Positions 18,450-26,633 are shown, numbered from the stretch's first letter. The stretch is DNA of 64,000 bases from Mesorhizobium sp. M8A.F.Ca.ET.218.01.1.1 (GCF_004791165.1 NZ_SRUZ01000007.1:372001-436000), one strand, 5' to 3'. The notes: generated from the sequence alone by a model not told the origin. Program-made: numbers and translations.

Positions 18450-18469
18450 ATGGAGGACGCCGCGCCGCG

Positions 18470-19036
18470 TCAGGCCGGCGTGAAGGGAACCAGCATCGGC
18501 ACCCGCCTGGCGTAGTCGTCATAGGTTGGGCCGAGTTCGTCGCGCAGGAAACGCTCCTCCAGCCTGGCTTTCACAACGACGCCGATGATGAGCAGGGCCG
18601 TGCCCGCAATGCCCCAGACCGTGCCCTTCGCCACCATGGTGGCGAGTACTGCCAACAGCAGCCCGGTATAGATCGGATGCCGGACCAGGCGATAGGGGCC
18701 GGTGTCGACCACGCGATGCTCCGCCTTGGCGGTGACCGTGGCGGACCACAACCGCCCGAGATGGATACGCGCCCACCAGGCGAAGCCGATCCCGACCGCA
18801 ATCACGGTAACGCAGGTCCAGGCTTCGGCAAGGGTCGGCGTCCACAACCTCAGCCGGCCCTCATAGCCATGCGCTGGGACGAACAGCAGGACGGTGCCGG
18901 CCAGCCAGAAGACGCGATAGCGAGCCTCCGCCCCAATGGTGGCGCGCTTTTGGGCCGGATCGGCCCATAGGGCAGCCGCGAGCCATGTGACCACCCAGAT
19001 CAACCAAAGCGCCGCGATTGCCGCTCCGGGACGCAT
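18470..19036 (-). CDS. Isoprenylcysteine carboxyl methyltransferase-like membrane protein
   Basis: A 188-residue membrane protein with four to five hydrophobic helices and the ICMT/PEMT-type C-terminal motif TGPYRLVRHPIYTGLLL, followed by the acidic tail segment RLEERFLRDELGPTYDDYARRVP. Bacterial relatives methylate diverse lipids or quinone-like products; the true substrate is unknown. The ATG at 19036 has GGAGG 6 bp upstream, which decides the start over a longer frame. It converges on the KAS III-like gene, an arrangement that hints at, but does not prove, a shared lipid product. Confidence 0.85.
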   Translation of the reverse strand: MRPGAAIAALWLIWVVTWLAAALWADPAQKRATIGAEARYRVFWLAGTVLLFVPAHGYEGRLRLWTPTLAEAWTCVTVIAVGIGFAWWARIHLGRLWSATVTAKAEHRVVDTGPYRLVRHPIYTGLLLAVLATMVAKGTVWGIAGTALLIIGVVVKARLEERFLRDELGPTYDDYARRVPMLVPFTPA

Positions 19037-19153
19037 GAGAACCTCCGTCGACGGTCTCGACCTCACCATGAAGCCGACGCAGCGCGGCGACAATGCTGCG
19101 TGGCGCCGTTCTTCGGTAAGAAGGTCGTGATCGAGGCGGTTGGCGACCGGCGT

Positions 19154-19570
19154 CTATTCATTGGAGCAGCTGAACATCCACTGCACGCCGAAGGCGTCGA
19201 CCAGCATGCCGAAGCTAGTCCCCCAATATTGCCGGGCAAACGGCACGGTAATCCGGCCGCCCTCGGCCATGCGGGCGAAAAGCTCCTGGCGGGCGAGAAC
19301 CTCTGGCGCCGCGGCGGGCCCGTCGAATTCGAGCATCATGGCGGAGCCCTTCATCGGCTCCGCGTCGTCATTGTCCGACGCATGGAACAGCACACCCGGA
19401 CCTTCGAAGCGAGCATGCAGGACCTTTCCGCGCATGGCCTCGGTGCGCACCGGCATATTGTTGTCGCCCCAGCGCAGCAGGATCGTTCCCCGGCCAAGAC
19501 CGCATTGTTCGTAGAAGGCCAGCGCGGGCTCGCAGTTGGTGGTGAAGAACAGCGAAGGGGAGAGCCGCAT
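19154..19570 (-). CDS. VOC-family (PhnB/glyoxalase-like) protein
   Basis: A 138-residue protein of the vicinal oxygen chelate fold, PhnB-like subgroup. Marks are SPSLFFTTNCEPALAFYEQ at the start, LLRWGDNN, a middle HARFEGPGVLFHASDN and the ending WGTSFGMLVDAFGVQWMFS. Such proteins are often metal-independent and of unknown substrate. I prefer the ATG at 19570; a TTG at 19579 would overlap the upstream tautomerase stop. The gene follows the tautomerase gene by a few bases, so they form one operon divergent from a TetR regulator. Confidence 0.85.
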   Translation of the reverse strand: MRLSPSLFFTTNCEPALAFYEQCGLGRGTILLRWGDNNMPVRTEAMRGKVLHARFEGPGVLFHASDNDDAEPMKGSAMMLEFDGPAAAPEVLARQELFARMAEGGRITVPFARQYWGTSFGMLVDAFGVQWMFSCSNE

Positions 19571-19575
19571 GTTCG

Positions 19576-19995
19576 TCAATGCGCGGCGGCAGCGGCCGCG
19601 ATCAGCGCGTCGCCTGTATACTGCCGGTCACCGATGCCCCAGCCGCCGTCGGGCGCGTTGACGATGTTGATCCAGGTGTTTTCCGGCCTGTGCCCCGGTA
19701 CGCAGAGTTCGCCGACAATTCGGGCGGCGGCAGTGATAAAGGTCTCGCGGGCTTCGACGGAGCCAAGGCCGATATTGGGCAATTTCAATTCGACCATGAC
19801 GACTGGCCGGTTGGCACCGCCGGCGTAAATGTTGCGCGCCGGCAGGACATGGACGGTGCCGCCGACGATCGCGGTGAAGAATGAATTGCCGGCGGCGCCG
19901 GAGGCTTCGATGAGGGCAGCGCTCAGGCGTGGCAGGATTTCGCGCTCTCCCGCCGGGGTCAGGACGCCTTCCGGCGCTGTCACGGTGATCGGCAT
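19576..19995 (-). CDS. Tautomerase-superfamily protein
   Basis: A 139-residue protein whose mature N-terminus would be Pro (MPITVTAPEG), the catalytic base of the 4-oxalocrotonate tautomerase/MIF fold. The rest fits the superfamily: LPRLSAALIEASG, FFTAIVGGTVHVLP and WINIVNAPDGGWGIGDRQY. It probably interconverts keto and enol forms of a small acid. The ATG at 19995 has GAGGAG 8 bp upstream. It is the first gene of an operon with the VOC protein and faces a TetR regulator across about 118 bp containing repeated operator-like sites. Confidence 0.86.
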   Translation of the reverse strand: MPITVTAPEGVLTPAGEREILPRLSAALIEASGAAGNSFFTAIVGGTVHVLPARNIYAGGANRPVVMVELKLPNIGLGSVEARETFITAAARIVGELCVPGHRPENTWINIVNAPDGGWGIGDRQYTGDALIAAAAAAH

Positions 19996-20051
19996 TTGAT
20001 TTTCTCCTCGGGTGTACGGCCTCACCGGGAGGTCATCTTCCGGCTTGCCAA

Positions 20052-20109
20052 GTTTCGTATCAATTGATATGTTATAAGGGAAAGGCGAGTCAACAGGTTT
20101 CGTATCGAT
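20052..20109. promoter_or_regulatory. Paired operator-like repeats between tautomerase and TetR genes
   Basis: GTTTCGTATCAAT at 20052 and GTTTCGTATCGAT at 20097 are direct repeats 45 bp apart. The first runs into the palindrome ATCAATTGAT. They lie in the divergent promoter region, the second just before the TetR start, so TetR binding at both is likely. Confidence 0.55.
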
Positions 20110-20113
20110 CACT

Positions 20114-20722
20114 ATGGAAAATTCGGACAAGCAACGCGGCGGCCGGCCGCGCGCATTCGACCCCGACCGGGCGCTCGATGCCGCGATGCATCTTTTCTGG
20201 GAGCATGGCTATGAGGCGACGTCGCTGGCCATGCTGCGCGAAGCGATGGGGCTGACGCCGCCACAGATCTACAACGCCTTCACCGACAAGGAGACTTTGT
20301 TCCGCAAGGCGTTGATGCGCTACCACGAGACCGAGATAGGCTTCGCCCTGGAAGCGCTGAGCGCGCCGGTGTCGACGGGGGAGGCGATGCGGCGCTTGTT
20401 GCTGGGCGCCGCGGAGGCCTATTCCAGGCCCGGCAAGCCGGGAGGGTGTCTTTTCGTCAGTGGCGCGCTGGCGGCTTCACCGCAGGCACAAGCCATTGCG
20501 GATGAACTCAGGACCTACCGCAAGGAAAGCGAAGCGGCGATCGCGGCGCGGCTTGCCAAAGGCAAGGCAAAAGGCGATTTGCCCCAAAACCTCTCTGTCG
20601 AAGACTTCGCCAGATATATTGCTGGTGTCATGAATGGCATGTCGATCCAGGCGCGGGACGGTGCGTCGGCCGAAGAGTTGCGCGTTTTGGCCCAAACCGC
20701 TCTTGCGGCCTTGCCGGCCTAA
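20114..20722 (+). CDS. TetR/AcrR-family transcriptional regulator
   Basis: A 202-residue repressor. The N-terminal helix-turn-helix (about residues 15-62) reads GRPRAFDPDRALDAAMHLFWEHGYEATSL and then TPPQIYNAFTDKETLF. The C-terminal ligand domain contains CLFVSGALAAS, as in the AcrR/YcdC-like group. It is divergent from the tautomerase-VOC operon and probably represses both it and itself. A MOSC-domain gene follows 37 bp downstream. Confidence 0.9.
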   Translation: MENSDKQRGGRPRAFDPDRALDAAMHLFWEHGYEATSLAMLREAMGLTPPQIYNAFTDKETLFRKALMRYHETEIGFALEALSAPVSTGEAMRRLLLGAAEAYSRPGKPGGCLFVSGALAASPQAQAIADELRTYRKESEAAIAARLAKGKAKGDLPQNLSVEDFARYIAGVMNGMSIQARDGASAEELRVLAQTALAALPA

Positions 20723-20759
20723 GGGCAAAACCAGAGCGCGTCATCAAGGATTGAAGCCC

Positions 20760-21377
20760 ATGCTGGATCTCTTCCCCGAGGCCGAGAAGCCGGTCGAAAT
20801 CATCCCGGCGAAGAAGCTTTCAGCCCGCGCGGCCGCGCTCTATGTCGCGCCATCGGATCATTTCCAGACGCGTTCGGTGGACGAATTGCGGCTGGGTTTC
20901 GACGGCATATCGGGCGATTTCCATGCCGGGCCGACGCGGCGCTCGGGCGGACGCGAGCCGTGGTACCCGCGCGGCACCGAGATGCGCAATGAAAGGCAAT
21001 TGTCCATCGTGGCGGCGGACGAATTGGCCATTGTCGCCGAACGGATGGGGCTCGCCGAAATCAAGCCCGAGTGGATCGGTGCCAATCTGGTGATCGAAGA
21101 CGTGCCGCATCTGTCGATGCTGCCGGCCGGCACGCTGTTGTTCTTCAAGGGCGGCGTGACCCTCAAGGTGGACGCCCAGAACGGACCATGCCGTATCGCC
21201 GGACGATCGATCGCCGAGAACGTCGGAATGGCCGATGTCGAAGCCGGTGCGCTATTGTTTCCCAAGGCGGCGAAGCGGTTGCGCGGCGTGGTCGCCTGGG
21301 TTGAAAAGCCCGGCATCGTCAGCACCGGCGAAGAGATTTCGGTGCGCGTGCCGGAGCAGTGGATCTACCAGGCATAG
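20760..21377 (+). CDS. MOSC-domain protein
   Basis: A 205-residue protein with one MOSC domain, the C-terminal module of molybdenum cofactor sulfurases. Diagnostic parts are GISGDFHAGPTRRSGGREPWYPRG, RNERQLSIVAADEL, WIGANLVIEDV and the conserved cysteine in DAQNGPCRIAGRSIA. MOSC proteins bind Mo cofactor or carry sulfur; no N-terminal beta-barrel domain is present. The ATG at 20760 follows AAGGA. It may be cotranscribed with the TetR gene, but no functional link is obvious. Confidence 0.88.
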   Translation: MLDLFPEAEKPVEIIPAKKLSARAAALYVAPSDHFQTRSVDELRLGFDGISGDFHAGPTRRSGGREPWYPRGTEMRNERQLSIVAADELAIVAERMGLAEIKPEWIGANLVIEDVPHLSMLPAGTLLFFKGGVTLKVDAQNGPCRIAGRSIAENVGMADVEAGALLFPKAAKRLRGVVAWVEKPGIVSTGEEISVRVPEQWIYQA

Positions 21378-21415
21378 CTACGCCGCCCGGGAGGCGGCGC
21401 AGCAAATACCAGATG

Positions 21416-22255
21416 TCAGCCCTTGCGGTTCTTGTTGGCGCCTTGCGCCATGACGGAGACGTGGTCCCACTTGTCCCAGGTGGCGAGGCGGTTGGCGTAT
21501 TCCTGGCGGATCATCGGCAGGCCGCCATCGCCGAAGAATATCCGCAGCGGCGGCTCGGCCGAATCGACGATGGCCAGCATCGCCGGCCCTGTCGCCTCGG
21601 GGTCGCCGGCAACCGAGTTGGCGCGGCGCTCGGCCATCTTGGCGCGGGCAGGCGCATAGGCCTCGATCGGCTTGGAGACCTTGGCCGATGCTCCCGACCA
21701 GTCGGTGGAGAAACCGCCCGGTTCGACCAGCGTGACATGAATGCCGAATTCCGCGACCTCGATGGCTAGCGACTGGCTGAAGGCTTCCAGCGCCCATTTC
21801 GAGGCATGGTAGAGGCCGAGCGAGGCAAAGGCATTGACGCCGCCGATCGACGAGATCTGGATGATGTGGCCGGACCGCTGCGCCCGCATGATCGGCAGGG
21901 CTGCCTGGGTGACCCACAGCGCGCCGAACACATTGGTCTCGATCTGGTCGCGGGCTTCCTGCTCGCTGACTTCCTCGATGGCGCCGAAATGGCCGTAACC
22001 GGCATTGTTGATGACGACGTCGAGCCGGCCAAAGCGCTTGTGTGCCTCGGCGACAGCGGCATCGACGGCTTTCTTGTCGGTGACGTCGAGCTTTAGCGCG
22101 GCGATGTTGTCGCCGTATTTTTCGACGAGCTCGGCGAGCGTGCCTGTGTCACGGGCGGTCGCGGCAACGCGATCGCCACGCGCCAATGCGGCCTCGGCCC
22201 AGACGCGGCCAAAGCCCTTCGACGATCCGGTGATGAACCAAACCTTTGTTGTCAT
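21416..22255 (-). CDS. Short-chain dehydrogenase/reductase
   Basis: A 279-residue classical SDR. The cofactor motif is TGSSKGFG, the structural motif is NNAGYG and the catalytic pair is in YHASK, with Ser in ISSIGG. The C-terminal part (ADxSGxS-like segment, then DPEATGPAMLAIVD) matches rhizobial SDRs of unknown substrate. It likely uses NADP(H), judged from basic residues after strand 2. The ATG at 22255 gives a start directly before the Rossmann strand; upstream in-frame sequence reads poorly. It lies 154 bp from a class IV aminotransferase gene on the same strand. Confidence 0.88.
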   Translation of the reverse strand: MTTKVWFITGSSKGFGRVWAEAALARGDRVAATARDTGTLAELVEKYGDNIAALKLDVTDKKAVDAAVAEAHKRFGRLDVVINNAGYGHFGAIEEVSEQEARDQIETNVFGALWVTQAALPIMRAQRSGHIIQISSIGGVNAFASLGLYHASKWALEAFSQSLAIEVAEFGIHVTLVEPGGFSTDWSGASAKVSKPIEAYAPARAKMAERRANSVAGDPEATGPAMLAIVDSAEPPLRIFFGDGGLPMIRQEYANRLATWDKWDHVSVMAQGANKNRKG

Positions 22256-22409
22256 GATGTGGAATCCCTTGCCCCTGCGGGCGCAATTTCTGGATGGAAG
22301 CGGAGGCTTCTCCGCTTCCGGGCATATACGGCCTGTCCGGTGATTTTCCAGAGGCGAGGGGAATCTTTTTGAACTCGGGGCTTTCCCGCAGAACAAGAAA
22401 TCGTGTGAA

Positions 22410-23366
22410 TCAGGGGTAGTTCACCGGGGTCGACCAGTCAGGGTCGTCGTGCTTTTGCCAATAGAGCGCCATCAGCCGGCTGGTGATCGGCCCGACCTTG
22501 CCGTCCGCGATCTCAGCACCGTCGATCTCCGTCACCGGCATGATGCCGCCGGCGGTTGAGGTGATGAAGACTTCCTCGGCGCCGCGCAACATGGCCACGC
22601 TGACATCCTTGGCCGTTGCCGAGAGGCCGGCCTCCGCGCAGAGATCGAAGACAGTGCGGCGGGTGATGCCCGGCAGCACGCCGATGGCCGGCGTCGACAG
22701 TCTGCCGTCCTTGACGCGGAAGACGTTGAAGCCCGGACCTTCGGCGACATTGCCGTTGAAGTCGAGAATGAGGGCCGTCTCGGCGCCGCGATCATAGGCA
22801 TCGTAGAGGCCGCGCACGAGGTCGAGCCAGTGGTAGTTCTTGATCGCCGGATCGATCGAGGCCGGCGGAATGCGCACCTTGTCGCTGATGGAGACACGCA
22901 GGCCGCGCTGCAACTGCTCGGCATTGGCGACCGAGCCGAACGGCACGGCGAACGCCATGAAGCGGTTGATCGCCTGGCGCGGGTCGCGGCTGAAGGTCGG
23001 CGAAGCGCCGCGCGTGCACAGCATCTCGACATAGGCGGCGCGATGACCCGACAGCGCTGTGCAATTGTGCAGGATCCCGGCGACGCCATCGCGATCGAAC
23101 GGGATCGTCATGCGCAGCTTGTCGAGCCCGCCGAAGAAACGGTCGAGATGCAGATCGAGGCGAAAGAAGCGGCCGTTCCAGACATGCACCGTATCGTAAG
23201 TGGCGTCCGAGTGCAGAAAGCCCCAATCCAGCACCGACACCTTGGCTTGCGACATCGGCAGGTACTGGCCGTCGAGGAAAGCGATGCCGTCGGGATAGGA
23301 ATGCGGGTCGACATGGCGATCGCCGACCTGGGGCAGGAACGGTATATCTTGTGCGATTCGGCTCAT
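22410..23366 (-). CDS. Class IV PLP-dependent aminotransferase
   Basis: A 318-residue fold-type IV enzyme, in the family of branched-chain and D-amino acid aminotransferases, ADC lyase and (R)-amine transaminases. The PLP lysine is Lys176 in AIKNYHWLDL. Other marks are FLDGQYLPMSQAKVSVLDWGF at the N-terminus, the glutamate in DFNGNVAEGPGFNVF and the phosphate-binding ITSTAGGIMPVTEIDG. The segment YVEMLCTRGASPTF resembles D-amino-acid or (R)-amine-accepting enzymes more than IlvE, but I cannot settle substrate from sequence alone. No strong operon partner is visible. Confidence 0.88.
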   Translation of the reverse strand: MSRIAQDIPFLPQVGDRHVDPHSYPDGIAFLDGQYLPMSQAKVSVLDWGFLHSDATYDTVHVWNGRFFRLDLHLDRFFGGLDKLRMTIPFDRDGVAGILHNCTALSGHRAAYVEMLCTRGASPTFSRDPRQAINRFMAFAVPFGSVANAEQLQRGLRVSISDKVRIPPASIDPAIKNYHWLDLVRGLYDAYDRGAETALILDFNGNVAEGPGFNVFRVKDGRLSTPAIGVLPGITRRTVFDLCAEAGLSATAKDVSVAMLRGAEEVFITSTAGGIMPVTEIDGAEIADGKVGPITSRLMALYWQKHDDPDWSTPVNYP

Positions 23367-23503
23367 CGGCAGCTCCTAGCCATGGCGTCACAAGCTATTG
23401 CCGGCAGCCCGAGCGCATAGAGCCAGTGGTCCGACTTCAGTCATCCTCGAGATGAAGACCCGGCCAGCATGACGCGGTGAGCGCCATGCGGCCCGGCACA
23501 GCC

Positions 23504-23818
23504 TTATTCCTCCTCGTCGTCGGCGTCGAGCAGGCGGGTGGCGCGCCAGCGTGTGAGCACGATGTTGGTCTGCTCGATGACGAAGAAACGCGCCGAGTCG
23601 CGATCATAGCCCTCGGCCAGCAGCTTCTCGTAGTCGGTGTGCATGTGACGGATATGGGCGATCGTCGCCAGCCAGACCGCGATCGTCGGCGGCAAGGTCT
23701 TCATATGCACCGAGCCGGCGTCGGTGCGGATCTTCTCCATGTCGGCATAAGGGGCCAGCGGCAGAAGTGCTGTCAGCGCCTTGGCGATGGCGCGGCGGCG
23801 GCCGGTCGGAGCGCTCAT
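23504..23818 (-). CDS. DUF2293-like small protein
   Basis: A 104-residue cytoplasmic protein with pieces such as RRRAIAKALTALLPLAPYAD, MKTLPPTIAVWLATIAHIRH and YEKLLAEGYDRDSARFFVIE. From memory this fits the DUF2293 family, whose function is unknown. Its start overlaps the stop of trmO by 4 bp, so they are translated together. Ordered like this in an operon, a role near tRNA or translation is possible but unproven. Confidence 0.7.
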   Translation of the reverse strand: MSAPTGRRRAIAKALTALLPLAPYADMEKIRTDAGSVHMKTLPPTIAVWLATIAHIRHMHTDYEKLLAEGYDRDSARFFVIEQTNIVLTRWRATRLLDADDEEE

Positions 23819-24339
23819 CGCTCCTCGCGCCCCTCAACGGTCGCCTCTGATATGGCATCGGTCGAGGCGAAATAGGGCTTGATGTCGATGACCGGCGTGC
23901 CGTCGAGCACGTCGATGGCGTCGAGGTCGATGTGCCCAGTGGCAATGTCCAATCCGACGAGCTTGGCCACGTGCAGGCCGACCGGGTTCGGCCGGGCAGG
24001 GGAGCGCAACCCGAACACGCCTTTGGCATCAGCCGCATGGCGGGGCTTTTGCACGATCAGATTCCGCGGTGCGTGATGCAGCCAGGACAGGATAATGACA
24101 TGGCTGGCGCGCTCCAGGCCTTGCAGGCCGCTGCGATAGGGCGCGTCGATGGTCAGCACCGCCGGCTGTCCGGTCTCACGTGCCGTGCGCATGTTCTTCG
24201 GGCAGCTTTCCCGGGTGGTCCATGGCGAGGCGATACGGCCGATGAAGACGATGCCGCCATCCGGCGGCATCGTCGCCGGATCCTGGTCCAGTCTCCTCTC
24301 GCCTTCGCGTGCCTCGAACATCTCACGCGGTTCGCTCAT
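23815..24339 (-). CDS. trmO: tRNA (N6-threonylcarbamoyladenosine(37)-N6)-methyltransferase TrmO
   Basis: A 174-residue SAM-dependent methyltransferase of the TrmO/YaeB (UPF0066) family, which methylates t6A37 in tRNA-Thr. Motifs are IGRIASPWTTRESCPKN, YRSGLQGLERASHVIILSW, FGLRSPARPNPVGLHV and DVLDGTPVIDIKPY. The ATG at 24339 is preferred; an in-frame ATG at 24363 lies inside a palindromic repeat (24360-24405) and adds eight residues. DUF2293-like gene follows with a 4-bp overlap. Confidence 0.9.
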   Translation of the reverse strand: MSEPREMFEAREGERRLDQDPATMPPDGGIVFIGRIASPWTTRESCPKNMRTARETGQPAVLTIDAPYRSGLQGLERASHVIILSWLHHAPRNLIVQKPRHAADAKGVFGLRSPARPNPVGLHVAKLVGLDIATGHIDLDAIDVLDGTPVIDIKPYFASTDAISEATVEGREER

Positions 24340-24359
24340 CGGCCGATCTTCTTGCTGAT

Positions 24360-24405
24360 GCATGTCATTGTCCCAAAACCGCTACACGTTTTTGGACGGC
24401 ATGCA
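24360..24405. repeat. Palindromic repeat family C, copy 1
   Basis: It starts GCATGTCATTGTCCCAAAAC, ends GGACGGCATGCA and matches 31630-31675 at 38 of 46 positions, all differences being transitions. It sits between trmO and the ArsR-methyltransferase gene. Confidence 0.85.
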
Positions 24406-24476
24406 CCGAAAAATCACGCATGCGGCATTTTCTTGTCCGGAAGCGACATAGCGCTTGCGTGGTTTCGAAAATCGAC

Positions 24477-24492
24477 ATAAACATATGTTTAT
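24477..24492. promoter_or_regulatory. 16-bp palindromic operator before the ArsR-metF operon
   Basis: ATAAACATATGTTTAT is a perfect palindrome 24 bp before the ArsR-methyltransferase start. It is AT-rich in a GC-rich setting and of the size ArsR dimers bind, so autoregulation is likely. Confidence 0.7.
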
Positions 24493-24516
24493 ATCTTTTT
24501 CAAAGAGAATACGCTG

Positions 24517-25539
24517 ATGCATGTCTCGCTCGACACCATGGTGGATACGCTGAAGGCGGCGGCCGAATCCAGCCGCCTGCGCATATTGGCACTGTTGTCG
24601 CGCGGCGACCTCACCGTTTCCGACCTTACGGAAATTCTCGGCCAGTCGCAGCCGCGTGTCTCGCGGCACCTGAAACTTCTGCTCGAGGCCGGGCTGATCG
24701 GCCGCTACCAGGAAGGGTCGTGGGCCTTCTTCCGCCTGTCGGACGCCGATTCCGCGCGGGACTTCGTGATGGGGCTGGTCTCCGGCATTCGGGGCGCCGA
24801 CCCGCAGGTCGAGCGTGACCTGGAGCGGCTGACCTCGGTCAAGCGCAAGCGCCAGGACCGCGCCACCGAGTATTTTTCGCAGAACGCCGCAAGCTGGGAT
24901 CATATCCGCTCGCTGCATGTGCCCGACCGCGCCGTGGAGGCCGCGATGCTGAAGCTGGTCGGCAAGCGGCCGTTCCAGTCCATGCTCGACCTTGGCACCG
25001 GCACCGGGCGGCTGCTCGAAATCTTTTCGCCGCTCTACCGGCGCGGCATCGGCATCGACATGTCCCGCGAGATGCTGACCGTGGCGCGCGCCAATCTCGA
25101 CAAGGCCGGCGTTTCGAATGCGCAGGTGCGGCAGGGCGATATCTTCTCGCCGCCGGTCGAGCGCGATGCCTTCGATCTCGTCACCATCCACCAGGTGCTG
25201 CACTATCTCGACGATCCGGCCCGCGCCATCCACGAGGCAGCGCGGCTTTTGCGCCCGGCGGGCCGTCTGGTCATCGTCGATTTCGCGCCGCACGCGCTTG
25301 AGTTCCTGCGCGACGAGCATGCGCATATGCGGCTGGGCTTTTCCGACCGGCAGATCGGGGAGTGGTTCTCGGAAGCCGGCCTCGATCTCGAGGATGCCCA
25401 GGAATTCGAACCGCGCGGCGGCAACGAGGCCAGGCTCACCGTCAAGCTTTGGCTTGGCCGCGACCGGCGCCTGCTGATCGCCGATCCTGCCAACGCCAGC
25501 CAGCAGACCAGAGTGAGCTCGATAGGGGAAATCGCCTGA
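24517..25539 (+). CDS. ArsR-family regulator fused to a SAM-dependent methyltransferase domain
   Basis: A 340-residue protein with two domains. Residues about 5-95 are an ArsR winged helix (SRLRILALLSRGDLTVSDLTEILGQSQPRVSRHLKLL). Residues about 140-310 are a class I methyltransferase, with motif I SMLDLGTGTGRLLEIF and IHQVLHYLDDP. The gene overlaps metF, so a role in sensing SAM or SAH and tuning methionine/one-carbon metabolism is likely; ArsR-type methionine regulators (SahR) are known in Proteobacteria. No cysteine metal site stands out in the HTH. Whether the methyltransferase domain is catalytic or only a ligand sensor is open. Confidence 0.88.
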   Translation: MHVSLDTMVDTLKAAAESSRLRILALLSRGDLTVSDLTEILGQSQPRVSRHLKLLLEAGLIGRYQEGSWAFFRLSDADSARDFVMGLVSGIRGADPQVERDLERLTSVKRKRQDRATEYFSQNAASWDHIRSLHVPDRAVEAAMLKLVGKRPFQSMLDLGTGTGRLLEIFSPLYRRGIGIDMSREMLTVARANLDKAGVSNAQVRQGDIFSPPVERDAFDLVTIHQVLHYLDDPARAIHEAARLLRPAGRLVIVDFAPHALEFLRDEHAHMRLGFSDRQIGEWFSEAGLDLEDAQEFEPRGGNEARLTVKLWLGRDRRLLIADPANASQQTRVSSIGEIA

Positions 25540-26456
25540 TGAACCAGTTTCGTTTTTCCCGCCGTCCCGATATTGGCGACAAGGTCAGGGTTTCGTTCGA
25601 GTTCTTCCCGCCGAAGAACGACGAGATGGAGGCAAGGCTGTGGGATACGGTCACAAGGCTGGAGCCGCTGCAGCCGAAATTCGTCTCGGTGACCTATGGC
25701 GCCGGCGGCTCGACACGTGAGCGCACGGCGCGCACCATCGGCCGCATCCTGAAGGAGACCAGCCTGACGCCGGCGGCGCACATGACCTGCGTCGATGCCG
25801 CCCGCCATGAGGTCGACGCCGTGATCCAGGAATTCACCGACATGGGCGTGAAGCGATTCGTCGCTTTGCGCGGCGATCCGGCGGAAGGCGTCGGCGCTGC
25901 CTACCGGCCGCATCCGGACGGCTACGCCAATGGCGCCGAACTCGTCGGGGCGCTGAAGGGCGCCGGCGATTTCGACATCTCGGTTTCAGCCTATCCGGAA
26001 AAGCATCCGGAAAGCCCTGATTTCGCCACCGACATCGATATGCTGAAGCGCAAGGTCGACAATGGCGCGACGCGGGCCATCACCCAGTTCTTCTTCGAGA
26101 ACGATCTCTACGAGCGTTACGTCGAGCGCGCGCGCCGCGCCGGCATCTACATCCCGATCGTGCCCGGCATCCTGCCGGTGCACAATTTCACCCAGGTCGC
26201 CAATTTCTCGGCGCGCTGCGGCGCGCTGGTGCCGGCTTGGCTGGCCGAGCGCTTCGACGGCCTACAGACCGACCCACAGACGCATGCGCTGGTGGCATCC
26301 GCGGTGGCCGCCGAGCAGGTGCTGGACCTGGTCGAGCGCGGCGTCGGCGATTTTCACTTCTACACGATGAACCGGGCCGATCTGGTGTTCGCCGTCTGCC
26401 ACATGATTGGCATCCGCTCGCACGAGGGGGAAGTGGCCGGATCGGCTGCTGCTTAG
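25539..26456 (+). CDS. metF: Methylenetetrahydrofolate reductase
   Basis: A 305-residue FAD enzyme that reduces 5,10-methylene-THF to 5-methyl-THF for methionine synthesis. Motifs are VSFEFFPPKN with the catalytic Glu, FVSVTYGAGGSTRERT, HMTCVDAARHEV, FVALRGDP and TQFFFENDLY. The ATG at 25539 shares its A with the stop of the ArsR fusion (TGATG), so translation is coupled. A strong terminator follows at 26475-26500. Control by the upstream regulator through the 24477 palindrome is inferred. Confidence 0.95.
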   Translation: MNQFRFSRRPDIGDKVRVSFEFFPPKNDEMEARLWDTVTRLEPLQPKFVSVTYGAGGSTRERTARTIGRILKETSLTPAAHMTCVDAARHEVDAVIQEFTDMGVKRFVALRGDPAEGVGAAYRPHPDGYANGAELVGALKGAGDFDISVSAYPEKHPESPDFATDIDMLKRKVDNGATRAITQFFFENDLYERYVERARRAGIYIPIVPGILPVHNFTQVANFSARCGALVPAWLAERFDGLQTDPQTHALVASAVAAEQVLDLVERGVGDFHFYTMNRADLVFAVCHMIGIRSHEGEVAGSAAA

Positions 26457-26474
26457 GGACAGCCGGAAAAGCAA

Positions 26475-26500
26475 AAGGCCGGGCAAAAACCCGGCCTTTC
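26475..26500. terminator. Bidirectional terminator after metF
   Basis: AAAGGCCGGG and CCCGGCCTTT arms surround CAAAAA, with A and T runs at either side. It can end metF on the plus strand and the small-protein gene on the minus strand. Confidence 0.9.
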
Positions 26501-26546
26501 GAATTGGTTGGAGTATTAGGTGCTGGTCTTCCCCGTCTTGGCGGGT

Positions 26547-26633
26547 TCAGGGAAGGACGCCCATAATGAGGGCGCCGATGAAAGCAAACGCAGCACAAAT
26601 CATCAATGCGTTGATTGGCCTCGTAAGTCCCAT
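26547..26633 (-). CDS. 28-residue single-pass membrane protein
   Basis: A small gene on the minus strand encodes 28 residues: a short MGLTRPIN head, then one hydrophobic helix (ALMICAAFAFIGALIMGV) and a LP end. The ATG at 26633 has GAGGAGG seven bases upstream, one of the strongest ribosome-binding sites in the window, and a bidirectional terminator lies downstream. Nothing overlaps it on the other strand except weak open frames. It could be an inner-membrane small protein that modulates a larger complex; the function is unknown. Confidence 0.72.
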   Translation of the reverse strand: MGLTRPINALMICAAFAFIGALIMGVLP

